Position numbers and translations under genes: made by a program. Under the pieces are notes generated by a model. It made no database searches. It was not told the origin of the DNA and was given only the letters and a program-made list of their open reading frames with translations. Source: Roseivirga sp. BDSF3-8 (lineage in GTDB: Bacteria; Bacteroidota; Bacteroidia; Cytophagales; Cyclobacteriaceae). Taken from it: DNA of 64,000 bases. Numbering within the stretch: the first letter of the stretch is position 1; each line of letters begins with the position of its first letter. Shown piece after piece: positions 1 through 9,611 of this stretch. Location of the stretch: assembly GCF_041449215.1 (NCBI RefSeq), contig NZ_JBGNFV010000001.1, positions 4,977,001 to 5,041,000 of the forward strand, read 5' to 3'.

Positions 1-609
1 CTGATCATCGGTAATATTTACTGTCGAGTACGCTGCGTCTGCATCAGCATTGGAAACGATAGGTACCTGTGCGGCCTGCAGGACATCAGGAGAGGTCCCG
101 CCCGAGGAAAGCGTACCCCAGCCTGATATGAAGGAAATGATACCGGGATCGGTAAGTCCGCCCAATCTGTCTGCCTCAGTTGCCATAGGAATAGCACCTA
201 CATTTGGGGCAGAAAGATCAAGAGGAGAAGAAAGCTTCAGTAAAGCGCAGTCACGTCCCAGTGTTACGTCCTCATAGCCGGGAAAGGTAATAATGGTTTC
301 TACCTGACGAATCTGGCCCTGGCTAGCAGTACTTAACCTTGTCGAACCGGCAAGGATCTGGATATTGGATGCTGTTCCTGTAGTACTCCCCTGAAAACAA
401 TGAGCGGCTGAAACAATCCAGTATTCATTAATGATGGTGCCGCCGCAAAAATGTGAGCCACTGGTGGTCTGAACTGATACCTGGTAAGGGTAATCAGCAA
501 TATCCGCGTTTGACCCACCTACGATGGCGCCGGGATCGACTTTTTGAGCAAAAGCGCCTGTAGCAAACGCAATGGTGAGACATAATGTGGTTAGTAATTT
601 TTTTCTCAT
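1..609 (-). CDS. Secreted trypsin-like serine protease (partial, C-terminus off the window)
   Basis: This reading frame starts with ATG at 609 and is still open at base 1, so 203 N-terminal codons are visible. A signal peptide of about 21 residues ends in AFAQ. The chymotrypsin-fold zymogen cleavage motif IVGG is at residues 29-32, the catalytic histidine is H70 in SAAHC, and the catalytic aspartate is D120 in RDCALLKL, where the usual form is DIALL. A typical ISGWGTLSSGG segment follows. The catalytic serine must lie beyond the window edge. Activation by cleavage before IVGG is expected from the S1 family. The gene is divergent from the methyltransferase gene at 847. The family call is secure; the physiological substrate is unknown. 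Confidence 0.9.
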   Translation of the reverse strand, partial: MRKKLLTTLCLTIAFATGAFAQKVDPGAIVGGSNADIADYPYQVSVQTTSGSHFCGGTIINEYWIVSAAHCFQGSTTGTASNIQILAGSTRLSTASQGQIRQVETIITFPGYEDVTLGRDCALLKLSSPLDLSAPNVGAIPMATEADRLGGLTDPGIISFISGWGTLSSGGTSPDVLQAAQVPIVSNADADAAYSTVNITDDQ

Positions 610-827
610 ACTATGATGGATTATTAGTTGATTGAATTTATTGTGATTATCAATATAGTAATTTAAAGGCTTTTTATTAAAATTTTTATTTTAAAATATG
701 TTTTTCATTGCATTTTGATTTTTAGACAAGAGGTTAATTTAAAATATTATTATTTGATAGCCTGGAGTTATAAATTGCCAGGAACGCTATAGAGAAGCAT
801 TGAGCTTTAGCACATCATTTAATATTC

Positions 828-835
828 TACCTTTG
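828..835 (+). promoter_or_regulatory. Probable -7 element of the rlmI-like gene promoter
   Basis: TACCTTTG matches the Bacteroidota -7 consensus TAnnTTTG. A TTTA at 806-809 sits about 19 bases upstream and could serve as the -33 element. Transcription would then start near 842, only a few bases before the ATG at 847. Confidence 0.45.
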
Positions 836-846
836 TTGGATAATAA

Positions 847-2040
847 ATGGATAAATTGGATAAGAAGATCATACTTAAAAAAGGAAAAGACCGTCCGGTC
901 CGCAGGTTTCATCCGTGGATATTTTCAGGTGCTATTGCTAAAATCACAGGTAATCCTGAAGAAGGGGATGTGCTGCAGGTAACAGGAGCTGATGGTGAGT
1001 GGCTGGGGATCGCTCATTATCAGAATGGAAGTATAACCGGTCGAATAATTTCATTCGATGATGCTATTGCAGACAAAGAATTTTTTGTCAAACGGCTCAG
1101 ATCAGCTGCACGACTTCGTAAAGAGATCGGTCTTCTGGATGCTGAACATACGAATGTATTCAGGCTTGTGCATGGTGAAGGAGATGGTCTTCCAGGACTT
1201 ATCATAGACTATTACAACGGTACAGCAGTGGTTCAGTGTCATTCTATTGGCATGTACCGGAGCAGTGAGCTTATTGCCGAGAGCCTCAAAGAGGCATTGG
1301 GTGATCGCCTGAAGGCTGTTTATAATAAGAGTGGCGAGACCCTCCCCAAAAAATCTCCGGTCAGTCCAGAAGATGGATACCTTTGGGGAGCTTCGGATAC
1401 TAATGAAGTGCTGGAGTATGGGAACAGGTTTTTAATAGATTGGGAGAAGGGCCAGAAAACCGGCTTCTTTATAGATCAGCGTGAAAACCGAAGACTTCTA
1501 AGTACCTTTAGTAAAGGGAAGTCAGTCATTAATACCTTCTGCTATACAGGAGGTTTTTCAGTATATGCACTTAAGGCTGGTGCTACAAAAGTGCATAGTG
1601 TGGATAGTTCCGCAAGAGCTCTGGAGCTAACGGATAAGAATATAGCCTTGAATTTTCCCGGAGAGTCATCTCATGAAAGTGTCAATGCCGATGTGGTGAA
1701 GTATATAAGGGAAGTGGATACCGGATTTGATGTGGTAATACTAGATCCGCCTGCTTTTGCCAAGCATATCAACGTAAGGCATAATGCTGTTCAGGGCTAT
1801 AAACGCCTGAATGCCGAGGCTATCAGGCGAATGAAGTCTGGCAGTGTCCTATTTACCTTCTCATGCTCCCAAGTGGTAGACAGGCAATTATTTAGTAACA
1901 CCATTGCAGCTGCAGCCATTGAAGCCGGGCGTAAGGTGCGTATTTTACACAATTTATCTCAGCCTGCAGATCATCCTGTAAATATTTTTCACCCTGAAAG
2001 TGAATACCTGAAGGGGTTAGTGTTATACATAGAGGACTAA
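847..2040 (+). CDS. RlmI-like class I SAM-dependent rRNA large-subunit methyltransferase
   Basis: This 397-residue protein has the layout of the RlmI/YccW family, which makes 5-methylcytosine in 23S rRNA (C1962 in E. coli). An N-terminal PUA-type RNA-binding domain (about residues 1-75) is followed by a Rossmann methyltransferase domain. Visible motifs are FFIDQRENRR, the SAM-binding stretch NTFCYTGGFSVYA, the acidic ribose-binding segment VHSVDSS, motif IV LDPPAF, and a late FTFSCSQ carrying the likely catalytic cysteine. Length is as expected for the family. The gene stands alone, with its own likely promoter just upstream. The exact modified base in this organism is inferred from the family. 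Confidence 0.88.
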   Translation: MDKLDKKIILKKGKDRPVRRFHPWIFSGAIAKITGNPEEGDVLQVTGADGEWLGIAHYQNGSITGRIISFDDAIADKEFFVKRLRSAARLRKEIGLLDAEHTNVFRLVHGEGDGLPGLIIDYYNGTAVVQCHSIGMYRSSELIAESLKEALGDRLKAVYNKSGETLPKKSPVSPEDGYLWGASDTNEVLEYGNRFLIDWEKGQKTGFFIDQRENRRLLSTFSKGKSVINTFCYTGGFSVYALKAGATKVHSVDSSARALELTDKNIALNFPGESSHESVNADVVKYIREVDTGFDVVILDPPAFAKHINVRHNAVQGYKRLNAEAIRRMKSGSVLFTFSCSQVVDRQLFSNTIAAAAIEAGRKVRILHNLSQPADHPVNIFHPESEYLKGLVLYIED

Positions 2041-2071
2041 AAAATTTCAATCCCAATAATAGATAGCTAAC

Positions 2072-2152
2072 TTGGCCGTAATTCTGTGCACTCCCAAGCC
2101 AAGCTGAGGTAAAATTATCGCATAGAATGGGTGGTAATCCTTTTACGGCCAA
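2072..2152. repeat. Distant perfect 10-bp inverted repeat in the leader of the SulP gene
   Basis: TTGGCCGTAA at 2072-2081 and TTACGGCCAA at 2143-2152 are exact reverse complements separated by 61 bases, with some further imperfect pairing inside. This could fold into a long hairpin in the 5' untranslated region of the transporter operon, or be an end-to-end relic of a small palindromic element. No poly-T terminator follows directly. Function unknown. Confidence 0.5.
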
Positions 2153-2198
2153 ATGTGCTGTTTTTTACAAAGATATTTAGAACAAGATCTTTTAACAC

Positions 2199-3806
2199 AT
2201 GGAAAATAATAACTCCTGGACTCAGAATTTAGGAAAGGACGTACCAGCCTCGATTGTGGTATTCCTCGTTGCCCTTCCCCTTTGCCTGGGTATTGCACTC
2301 GCATCTGAAGCTCCACTTTTTTCCGGTATCATTGCAGGTATCATCGGTGGTATAGTGATAGGCTTTGCGAGTGGTTCCAGCCTGGCAGTGAGTGGCCCTG
2401 CTGCTGGCCTTGCCGTTATTGTGGCAGATGGCATAGGTGAGCTCGGGTCGTTTAATATTTTCCTCCTTGCTGTGATGATAGGCGGTCTGATGCAGCTGAC
2501 CCTTGGCCTTCTGAAAGCAGGTGTCGTCGCAAACTTCTTCCCTGACTCGGTTATAAAAGGCATGCTTTCTGCAATCGGTCTCATTCTGATTTTCAAGCAG
2601 ATACCCCATGCCTTTGGGTTGGACGAAGACTATGAAGGAGATATGAGTTTCTGGCAGAAGGACGGCGAAAACACATTGACTGAGATATTGAAAATCACCG
2701 ATTACCTGACTCCCGGTGCTATAATTATCACAGTTATCTCATTAGCCATCCTGATCCTGTGGGGGCTTCCTCAATTTAAAAAGTTCAAGTTCTTCCAGGT
2801 GGTGCCGGGAGCTATGATTGTTGTGCTTTTTGGAATATTCGCCAATGTATTTTACAAATCGTACATGCCCGAATTTTATTTACAGGATAGCCACCTTGTT
2901 TCTAATATTCCCTTAAGCTTCGGGGAGGATGGTGGATTCAGTTTCAGCAAGTTTACCAGCAACTTTACACTCCCCGACTTTAGTGCGATAGGCAATTACA
3001 ATATGTGGGTAATTGCCTTTACTATCGCTATGATAGCAAGTATTGAGACTCTCTTAAGTATTGAGGCAACTGACAAGCTGGACCCGCTGAAGCGAATAAC
3101 ACCAACAAACAGAGAATTAATTGCCCAGGGTATGGGAAATACCTTATCAGGTCTTATAGGTGGTCTCCCAATCACGGCCGTTATCGTTCGAAGTTCTGCT
3201 AATATTAGCTCCGGGGCACGAACCAAGGTTTCGGCTGTGCTTCACGGGTTTATGCTATTAGCTACAGTAGCTTTTATTCCTCAGATACTTAACCTGATTC
3301 CTAAAAGTGCGTTGGCCGCCGTGTTACTTTTAGTCGGGTACAAGCTTACCAAGCCAGTATTGTATAAGCAGATGTACAGAAAAGGATGGGACCAGTTTCT
3401 CCCTTTTATCATTACCATTATCGCCATTTACTTTACTGACCTGCTTATAGGGATAGCTATCGGTATGGTAGTAGGGTTTTTCTTCGTTATGAAAAGCAAC
3501 TATCACAGTGCAATTACAGTTGCCAGGCATAACAACAACTACCTCTTGAGGCTTAAAAAGGACGTTAGCTTTCTTAACAAAATTGAATTGAGGACTATCC
3601 TGAGAGAAATACCTGCTGGCAGCCATGTGCTGATTGATGGTACCAGGGCAAAATTTGTTGATAGTGATATACAAGAAACTCTAAAGGAGTTTACAGAAAC
3701 AGCCTCTATGAAAGATATTACTGTGGAACTGAAATCCACTATGGATAACCTTAACGGGTTAGCTCCAAGAACTAAAGAAGATCTACAAGAACTCACTAAG
3801 GCATGA
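2199..3806 (+). CDS. SulP-family inorganic anion transporter, probable bicarbonate importer
   Basis: This 535-residue integral membrane protein belongs to the SulP/SLC26 family. It opens with the conserved pattern [20 protein letters not shown] and the motif [15 protein letters not shown], has roughly 10-14 hydrophobic segments, and ends in a cytoplasmic STAS-like region (about residues 440-535). Its stop overlaps the carbonic anhydrase start (ATGA, 3803-3806), so the two are translationally coupled. Established knowledge: SulP proteins paired with a carbonic anhydrase (and BicA) move bicarbonate. The substrate here is inferred from that pairing; sulfate or another anion remains possible. Confidence 0.88.
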   Translation: MENNNSWTQNLGKDVPASIVVFLVALPLCLGIALASEAPLFSGIIAGIIGGIVIGFASGSSLAVSGPAAGLAVIVADGIGELGSFNIFLLAVMIGGLMQLTLGLLKAGVVANFFPDSVIKGMLSAIGLILIFKQIPHAFGLDEDYEGDMSFWQKDGENTLTEILKITDYLTPGAIIITVISLAILILWGLPQFKKFKFFQVVPGAMIVVLFGIFANVFYKSYMPEFYLQDSHLVSNIPLSFGEDGGFSFSKFTSNFTLPDFSAIGNYNMWVIAFTIAMIASIETLLSIEATDKLDPLKRITPTNRELIAQGMGNTLSGLIGGLPITAVIVRSSANISSGARTKVSAVLHGFMLLATVAFIPQILNLIPKSALAAVLLLVGYKLTKPVLYKQMYRKGWDQFLPFIITIIAIYFTDLLIGIAIGMVVGFFFVMKSNYHSAITVARHNNNYLLRLKKDVSFLNKIELRTILREIPAGSHVLIDGTRAKFVDSDIQETLKEFTETASMKDITVELKSTMDNLNGLAPRTKEDLQELTKA

Positions 3807-4429
3807 AACCATTCGAAAGATTATTACTAGAAAACAAGGCATGGGCTCAGGAAAAGCTAGAGGAGGATAAGGAATTTTTCTCACGCCATGCAACCACTCA
3901 AAAGCCAAAATTTTTATGGATAGGTTGTTCAGATAGCCGTGTACCAGCTAATGAAGTTACTCATACTCAGCCAGGTGAGATATTTGTGCATCGGAATATA
4001 GCAAATATGGTGGTGCATACAGACCTTAACCTGCTTAGTGTGCTGCAGTATGCTGTGGAGGTACTTGAGGTAGAGCACGTAATCGTATGCGGACACTATG
4101 GCTGTGGCGGTGTCAAAGCCGCTATGTCACGCAATAACTTTGGCCTGATCAACAAGTGGCTTAGAAATATAAAGGATGTATATCGTATGCATCGTGAAGA
4201 AATCAGCGCTATCACAGATGAAAATGATCGGGTTAATAAGCTGGTAGAACTGAATACAATTGAGCAGGTACATAATCTGGCCAAAACAACTTTTATACAA
4301 GACGCCTGGAAGGGCCGTAAAGCCCCTACCCTACATGGCTGGGTGTATAATCTGGAAGATGGCTTGCTGAACGAACTTGTCCAGCTGGATCATGATCATA
4401 AACTGGATGATATTTACATGTACGACTGA
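3803..4429 (+). CDS. Beta-class carbonic anhydrase
   Basis: This 208-residue zinc enzyme interconverts CO2 and bicarbonate. The beta-class signature is complete: C42, D44 and R46 in GCSDSRVPA, then H98 and C101 in GHYGCGGV. Zinc would be held by C42, H98 and C101, with the D44/R46 dyad controlling access. It overlaps the SulP transporter by four bases and is followed by a strong terminator, making a two-gene operon. The pair probably supplies bicarbonate for anaplerosis; the ATP-dependent PEP carboxykinase elsewhere in the window is consistent with an interest in C1/C4 metabolism but proves nothing. Confidence 0.95.
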   Translation: MKPFERLLLENKAWAQEKLEEDKEFFSRHATTQKPKFLWIGCSDSRVPANEVTHTQPGEIFVHRNIANMVVHTDLNLLSVLQYAVEVLEVEHVIVCGHYGCGGVKAAMSRNNFGLINKWLRNIKDVYRMHREEISAITDENDRVNKLVELNTIEQVHNLAKTTFIQDAWKGRKAPTLHGWVYNLEDGLLNELVQLDHDHKLDDIYMYD

Positions 4430-4450
4430 TAAAGTTAATGCATCTAATAT

Positions 4451-4482
4451 AAAAATGCTGCCCCGGAAAAGGCAGCATTTTT
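4451..4482. terminator. Intrinsic terminator after the SulP-carbonic anhydrase operon
   Basis: A perfect 12-bp stem (4451-4462 with 4471-4482) encloses the loop CCGGAAAA, and the 3' arm ends in a T run. The symmetrical A and T tails mean it could also serve the convergent gene ending at 4546. Confidence 0.9.
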
Positions 4483-4545
4483 GTTATCGGTAGTTTATTA
4501 TGTCAGCTACAAGATTATCACTTCTGGTTTGCGAAATCAGCCTGT

Positions 4546-5052
4546 CTAAAAACGCAAACTTAGTCCTGCACCGTAGCTAGTGAATACAATCTCAAGCTCA
4601 TGACTGGATCGATGTAGGTCACTTTGCAGGGCATTATTATAAATGTCCACAGCTTGTACCATTTTTTTATTGGCACCGGAGCTTATCGGGATAGCTGCCA
4701 CAATAAGTCCTCCCCCTATAGCTGCAAGAGTCCAGTTAGGCTCTCCGCCAACTATGGCGGCACCTAATGGCGCTCCCACAAGAACACCACCGGCAAAGCC
4801 TAGTACATTGGCTATGGTCGCATTTGTAGACGCTTTTTTGGCCAATACATAAGCTTCCTGATTATCTTCCATTATCAGCCTGAGCTGGGAAAAGTTTTTA
4901 GGCTCATACCCGTATTCATATTGCTGATAGAACCGGTAGCCGCCGAATACTTTTTCGTATTCTATAGAATCTGAAACCAGCTCGGTTGACTGTGCCTGTA
5001 CGGCGGTGATACTGATTATTATTAAAATAAGGAGAAATAAATTTCGCTTCAT
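4546..5052 (-). CDS. Secreted hypothetical protein with glycine-rich hydrophobic segments
   Basis: This 168-residue protein has a clear signal peptide (MKRNLFLLILIIISITAVQA, cleavage before QS). Residues about 80-130 hold two glycine-rich hydrophobic stretches (NVLGFAGGVLVGAPLGAAIVGG and LAAIGGGLIVAAIP), giving a glycine-zipper look. The C-terminus LSLRF, ending in an aromatic residue, is compatible with outer-membrane association. Proteins of this general look are common in Bacteroidota, but no family was recognised. It is monocistronic and convergent with the carbonic anhydrase gene. Confidence 0.7.
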   Translation of the reverse strand: MKRNLFLLILIIISITAVQAQSTELVSDSIEYEKVFGGYRFYQQYEYGYEPKNFSQLRLIMEDNQEAYVLAKKASTNATIANVLGFAGGVLVGAPLGAAIVGGEPNWTLAAIGGGLIVAAIPISSGANKKMVQAVDIYNNALQSDLHRSSHELEIVFTSYGAGLSLRF

Positions 5053-5767
5053 GTCGAGATAAATAAGGTGAACAATAATAAGAAAAGAACAGGTTTGTGT
5101 CCAGCTTAATTATGATTCTAATATGCAACCGTCATCTCTACAAACCCAAGCAAATTATAGTAGAGTACTGCACCGGGTGAAAAGGGGTCTCCACAGGAAC
5201 GTAGAGGTTCTACTTTTTCTATCCCCGAATAAATGTTTCTTGGGATTCCCGGAATACCTCCGGACCGCCCACAGAGTAGTGTGCATGCATGGCCGGCAAC
5301 ATCTGAATAGCTGAACCTGACATACTATCCTACCTTCTTTAGGCAGGTCTTTTTGTTTCAGGTTCACTCTTCTGCAGGTATCTGCTAAGCTGCTTAACCC
5401 AGGAAAGGTAGTGTTTTCTGATCAGCGAGGTATGAGCTTTGTCTCTTTAACGCCCTACTCTCCTGCATAGGCCTGAAATGTGTGAATTTCCCTCCCCCCT
5501 TAGGGTACATGCTAAACTTATTCTGAAGGTTTACTTGACAAAATAAGCCTCTTTAGGATCCTGACCAAAGGTCAAAACTTCAGGTGCAAATTGTACTTTT
5601 GCGCAATTCCAAAACACTCCTGTAGGTGATCTTCTTCCAGCAGAGTACTATCAGGTGCAGATGACATGGCTTAGCGATTCAGGTTACTTAAACCAATTTA
5701 CAGTACAGTATGGATATTAGCAGGAATTCGTACTATTTTTACCCGGCTGGAAAGTAAACAGAGTAGC
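5053..5767. other. Long intergenic region between a secreted protein gene and lhgO
   Basis: About 715 bases hold no convincing gene. A 9-bp inverted repeat, TGAACCTGA (5312-5320) and TCAGGTTCA (5358-5366), flanks a smaller hairpin that pairs better on the minus strand. TACTTTTG at 5594-5601 fits the -7 promoter consensus on the plus strand and would give lhgO a leader of about 160 bases. Short open frames on both strands have no family resemblance and no start context. Confidence 0.5.
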
Positions 5768-6976
5768 GTGCAATACGACATTATTATTATAGGTGGCGGA
5801 ATCGTCGGGCTGGCCACAGCCATGAAAATCAATCAGCAAAAACCGGAGCTAAAAGTGCTTTTGCTGGAGAAGGAAATGGAACTGGCTGCTCATCAGACCG
5901 GACATAACAGTGGAGTAATCCACTCGGGGGTATATTATAAGCCTGGTAGCCTCAAGGCACGCAACTGCATCGAAGGCTATAATCAGCTTATCCGGTTTGC
6001 GGAAAAAGAAAACATCCCTTATGAACTCTGCGGCAAGGTAATCGTAGCTACTAGTAAAGAAGAATTGCCTGCTTTACAAAACATCCTTATCCGGGGTCGT
6101 GAAAACGGACTTTCAGATCTGCAAGAGCTATCAGAAGGTGAGTTAAAAGAGTATGAGCCGCATGTACATGGCATAGCAGGAATCCATGTTCCTCAGACAG
6201 GGATTATTGATTATAAGGCTGTGGCTATCCGGTATGCAGACAAATTCAAAGAAGGTGGCGGAGAAATCAGGTTAGGAGAAAAGGTGGTTCACATTGAGGC
6301 AAACAGCCAGGCGTCTAAAGGGCTGCACCGCGTCATCACAGGTAAAGAAACTTACGAGACCAGGCTTATAGTAAACTGTGCAGGTCTATATTCTGATAAG
6401 GTGGCCCGTTTTACACATCAGAAGCTGAACCTGAAAATCATTCCTTTCCGAGGAGAGTATTATGAAATCCGGAAAGAAAAACAGCATTTGGTAAAAGACC
6501 TCATATACCCTGTACCTGATCCTGCTTTTCCCTTCCTTGGCGTACACTTTACCCGAATGATTGGCGGGGGCGTTGAAGCTGGCCCCAATGCTGTCCTGGC
6601 ATTTAGCCGTGAAGGATACACTAAAAGCCATATAAACCTGGAGGAGCTCGGCGAGACACTTGCATGGCCGGGCTTCCAGAAAGTAGCAGCTAAATACTGG
6701 AAAACGGGTTTTGGTGAAATGTACAGAAGCTTTAGCAAGTCAGCTTTTACCAAAGCTTTGCAAAAACTGATGCCTGAAATAAAAGAAAATGACCTTATAC
6801 CTGGTGGTGCTGGTGTAAGAGCTCAGGCCTGTGATCGTAAGGGAGGGCTGATTGATGATTTTGTCATACTCGAATCAGACGCGGCAGTTAATGTATGTAA
6901 TGCGCCATCTCCGGCTGCCACAAGCTCTCTTAGTATTGGTGATCATGTTGCGAACCTGGCGGTAAAGCGATTTTAA
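5768..6976 (+). CDS. lhgO: L-2-hydroxyglutarate oxidase (FAD-dependent)
   Basis: This 402-residue flavoprotein of the DAO superfamily oxidises L-2-hydroxyglutarate to 2-oxoglutarate and passes electrons to the membrane quinone pool. The N-terminus YDIIIIGGGIVGLATA is the dinucleotide-binding GxGxxG fold, and E35 in LLLEKE contacts the FAD ribose. The segment HQTGHNSGVIHSGVYYKPGSLKA is the LhgO family signature. The start is a GTG at 5768, which places the FAD motif at residue 9 as in homologues; no in-frame ATG exists between it and the upstream stop at 5672. It appears to be transcribed alone and is convergent with the histidine kinase gene. Confidence 0.92.
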   Translation: MQYDIIIIGGGIVGLATAMKINQQKPELKVLLLEKEMELAAHQTGHNSGVIHSGVYYKPGSLKARNCIEGYNQLIRFAEKENIPYELCGKVIVATSKEELPALQNILIRGRENGLSDLQELSEGELKEYEPHVHGIAGIHVPQTGIIDYKAVAIRYADKFKEGGGEIRLGEKVVHIEANSQASKGLHRVITGKETYETRLIVNCAGLYSDKVARFTHQKLNLKIIPFRGEYYEIRKEKQHLVKDLIYPVPDPAFPFLGVHFTRMIGGGVEAGPNAVLAFSREGYTKSHINLEELGETLAWPGFQKVAAKYWKTGFGEMYRSFSKSAFTKALQKLMPEIKENDLIPGGAGVRAQACDRKGGLIDDFVILESDAAVNVCNAPSPAATSSLSIGDHVANLAVKRF

Positions 6977-6994
6977 AGGACTCGCTCTTATAAT

Positions 6995-9355
6995 TCAGGC
7001 TAGCCTTTTACGATTATCTTCCCGCAGGCCATCCAGCACATTGCTGATATCTTCAAAAGTATAAGGCTTACTAATGTATTGATCCATTCCTGCCTTAAGG
7101 CATTTACGCATATCTTCCCGGCTTGCATGGGCCGTGACGGCAATAATCGGTATTGGCCGTAAGCTTTCATCATATTCGTATCTTCTGATATGGCGGGTGG
7201 TTTCCATACCATCCATACCTGGCATCTGAATGTCCATCAGTATAGCCAGGTAATCGCTATGTTTATTTTTAATTATATCCAGCGCTTCAAATCCATTCGT
7301 AGCTACATCAAAATCATACCCTAAAATCTCGAGCATGTGTCCGGCAACCAGTACATTAGGCTCATAATCTTCTACAAGCAGTACTTTAGGTTTAGCATTA
7401 GCATCAGCTAAGCTGCTATTCGATTTGTTCATATGTCCTTTTTCGATACCTGCTGCCTCGTAGCTTTTGTCAATTTTAAGAGGCAATTGTAAGCAAAATT
7501 CGGATCCCTTGCCTGGCTCACTTGTGACGGTAAGATCGCCTTTCATAGCCAGCGCGAGATTCCTGCTTATAGTGAGTCCAAGACCACTACCACCGTACTT
7601 TCTCGTGATCGAACTATCGGCCTGAGTAAATTTATTGAAGATTATCTCCTGCTTATCAGGATCGATGCCTATTCCGGTATCTTTCACTTTTATACGCAGC
7701 AGACTGGTTTTATTCTCAGAAGAAGCCTCGCTTAATCCCTCCAAATGAGGGCTTGGCAGCACATCCATAGATATCGTTACCTCGCCTTCGTGCGTAAACT
7801 TAATAGCATTACTAATCAGATTTGTGATGATTTGTTTGAAACGCTGAGGGTCACCTATAAATTGATAATCTATGAATTGACTAGTATTCGAATTGATTCC
7901 CAGTGATTTATCTCTCGCATTTATTTCGAGGATATTTATCACATTTTTAATAACGCGTGCCGGACTGAAGGTGATTTTTTCGAGTTCCATCCTGTTGCTT
8001 TCTATTCTGGCCATATCCAGGATGTCGTTAATAAGCTCCATCATAGACCCTGCAGATAGTTTCAGCGTATCTACTATTCTACGCTGTCTTTCAGCCAGGC
8101 TATCATCACGGGCAAGCAGTTCGGTAATCCCTACTATGGCGTTCATAGGCGTCCGAAGCTCATGCGTCATATTTGCTAAAAACTCAGACTTGAACTGATT
8201 TGCTGCTTCAGCTTCTGCTTTTGCCTTCCGGAGGCTTTCTGCCTGTTCAAATTGTTCTGTTATATCTGTATGGACTCCGACCCATTCCCGTATCTCACCA
8301 TTTTCATCCTTTACCGGAATAGCACGAATAGAAAAGCGCCTCCACTCACCATCATGACGTTTTACCCGATGTTGGAAAACAAATGTTTTCTGTTCTTTAA
8401 TAGCTTCATTCCAGGCATTAATTGTTGGCTGTGCATCATCCGGGTGTACCGCTCTTGACCACCCATATCCCTGATAATCATCGTAAGACTGGTGGGTAAG
8501 CGATTGCCAGCCTGGCTGCTCCCCAACCATTTCTCCAGAGGGGCTATTGGTCCATAAAATTCCGTCTACAGCCTTAATGGCAGCCCTGAACCGACCTTCA
8601 CTATTTATAAGCGCCATGCTTAGGTTAGCCATATGTCGCAGATCTGATAGTTCTGCATGAAGGGCACTATCCAGTAACACCCTTTCCTTCTCCATTTTAC
8701 GGTTTTCTATTACCTCTTTTAGGTTAGGAAACCGATCTAAAAGAAGATGCATGTCATCATCATATTCAATGTCGGGATGGATAGTTACCCAAAAGTGTAT
8801 GAATCTGGCACAGGCTATAAGCCCCATTAGTGCCTCGTATTTTGGTGCAGTGAAGCATTTTTTCAATGCTTCTATCCATTTAACAGCATTCTCAGGATCA
8901 ATAAAAACCACCAGTGCGGCTACTCTGAGAAGAAAGCCTTCTCTAGAATGGTAATCAGGCCATTCAGTTTGCTCACCGGCCCTACTGATTTCGCGAAGTA
9001 GGCTTTCCATTTTCTCTTTGGAAGGCACAGGTTCCCTAATTATTCTAATAACTTCCTTCTCTGAAAGAGGTGGCTGTAACGGGTCTCCGCTTACAAAGCC
9101 ATGCCCGAGTAAAAAGCCGGCATGCCTCACGATACAATAACGATTCCGGCAAAATCTGGACAGGTATAAGTTAAGCTGTTCCTTAAGCAAGGATGGCATG
9201 ACATTATCTAGTGACAGACCTTTCACTAGCTCAAAAACCTGATGAGAAATTTCTGGTGCAGCAGATGAAGCTTTGTATACTGTTTGACAAACCCCTACCC
9301 TTTGGCGAATGGCTTCCCATAGATTTGAGATATAATCTTGGTCTTGTCCCTGCAT
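6995..9355 (-). CDS. Hybrid histidine kinase with an AhpD-like N-terminal domain, PAS and receiver
   Basis: This 786-residue protein has no transmembrane segment, so it should be a cytoplasmic sensor. Residues about 35-205 resemble the AhpD/carboxymuconolactone decarboxylase fold: a C69-x4-C74-x3-H78 site in NRYCIVRHAGFLLG, then the characteristic second-half pattern around EWPDYHSREGFLLRVAA and ALMGLIACARFIHFWV. Residues 250-375 form a PAS domain (PAS_3 type). HisKA follows with H398 in THELRTP, then HATPase_c (N box NLISNAIKFTH, G boxes GIGID and GGSGLGL). A C-terminal receiver carries D708 in LMDIQMPGMDG. The PAS-to-receiver core is certain; the N-terminal assignment is motif-based. The output partner is not obvious. 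Confidence 0.88.
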   Translation of the reverse strand: MQGQDQDYISNLWEAIRQRVGVCQTVYKASSAAPEISHQVFELVKGLSLDNVMPSLLKEQLNLYLSRFCRNRYCIVRHAGFLLGHGFVSGDPLQPPLSEKEVIRIIREPVPSKEKMESLLREISRAGEQTEWPDYHSREGFLLRVAALVVFIDPENAVKWIEALKKCFTAPKYEALMGLIACARFIHFWVTIHPDIEYDDDMHLLLDRFPNLKEVIENRKMEKERVLLDSALHAELSDLRHMANLSMALINSEGRFRAAIKAVDGILWTNSPSGEMVGEQPGWQSLTHQSYDDYQGYGWSRAVHPDDAQPTINAWNEAIKEQKTFVFQHRVKRHDGEWRRFSIRAIPVKDENGEIREWVGVHTDITEQFEQAESLRKAKAEAEAANQFKSEFLANMTHELRTPMNAIVGITELLARDDSLAERQRRIVDTLKLSAGSMMELINDILDMARIESNRMELEKITFSPARVIKNVINILEINARDKSLGINSNTSQFIDYQFIGDPQRFKQIITNLISNAIKFTHEGEVTISMDVLPSPHLEGLSEASSENKTSLLRIKVKDTGIGIDPDKQEIIFNKFTQADSSITRKYGGSGLGLTISRNLALAMKGDLTVTSEPGKGSEFCLQLPLKIDKSYEAAGIEKGHMNKSNSSLADANAKPKVLLVEDYEPNVLVAGHMLEILGYDFDVATNGFEALDIIKNKHSDYLAILMDIQMPGMDGMETTRHIRRYEYDESLRPIPIIAVTAHASREDMRKCLKAGMDQYISKPYTFEDISNVLDGLREDNRKRLA

Positions 9356-9561
9356 AAATTTCAGTTACAGCAAGTGAGTCATTATACTCTCCTAAAGCTG
9401 TTCTCTTAATAAAAAAATAACCGATGTGCTGTTTTAGCTTAGACAGCCCTAATTCACAAAAATGCAAATGACCTGATTTGTTTTGGTATTTGCTACTCTC
9501 TGGAATATTTAGTTTTCATCCGGGTTTACCAGATAAATAGGCTTTTTACACGAGTGGTTTA

Positions 9562-9587
9562 AATATGTAAAGTAAATTTTACATATT
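9562..9587. promoter_or_regulatory. Perfect inverted repeat, probable operator of the adjacent XRE regulator
   Basis: AATATGTAAA (9562-9571) and TTTACATATT (9578-9587) are exact 10-base inverted arms around a 6-base spacer, ending 24 bases before the ATG at 9612. Position and symmetry suit binding by a dimeric helix-turn-helix repressor. The regulator encoded as the second gene of this pair is the obvious candidate. Confidence 0.6.
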
Positions 9588-9611
9588 GCTAAGGTAACTT
9601 AACTAATTGAC

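Noticed and set aside
2229-2609. Minus-strand frames over the SulP gene
   Set aside because: They are shadows of a well-supported plus-strand gene.
5155-5367. Open frames on both strands at 5123-5367
   Set aside because: No start context, no family resemblance, cysteine- and arginine-rich composition unlike real proteins here; best seen as intergenic DNA.
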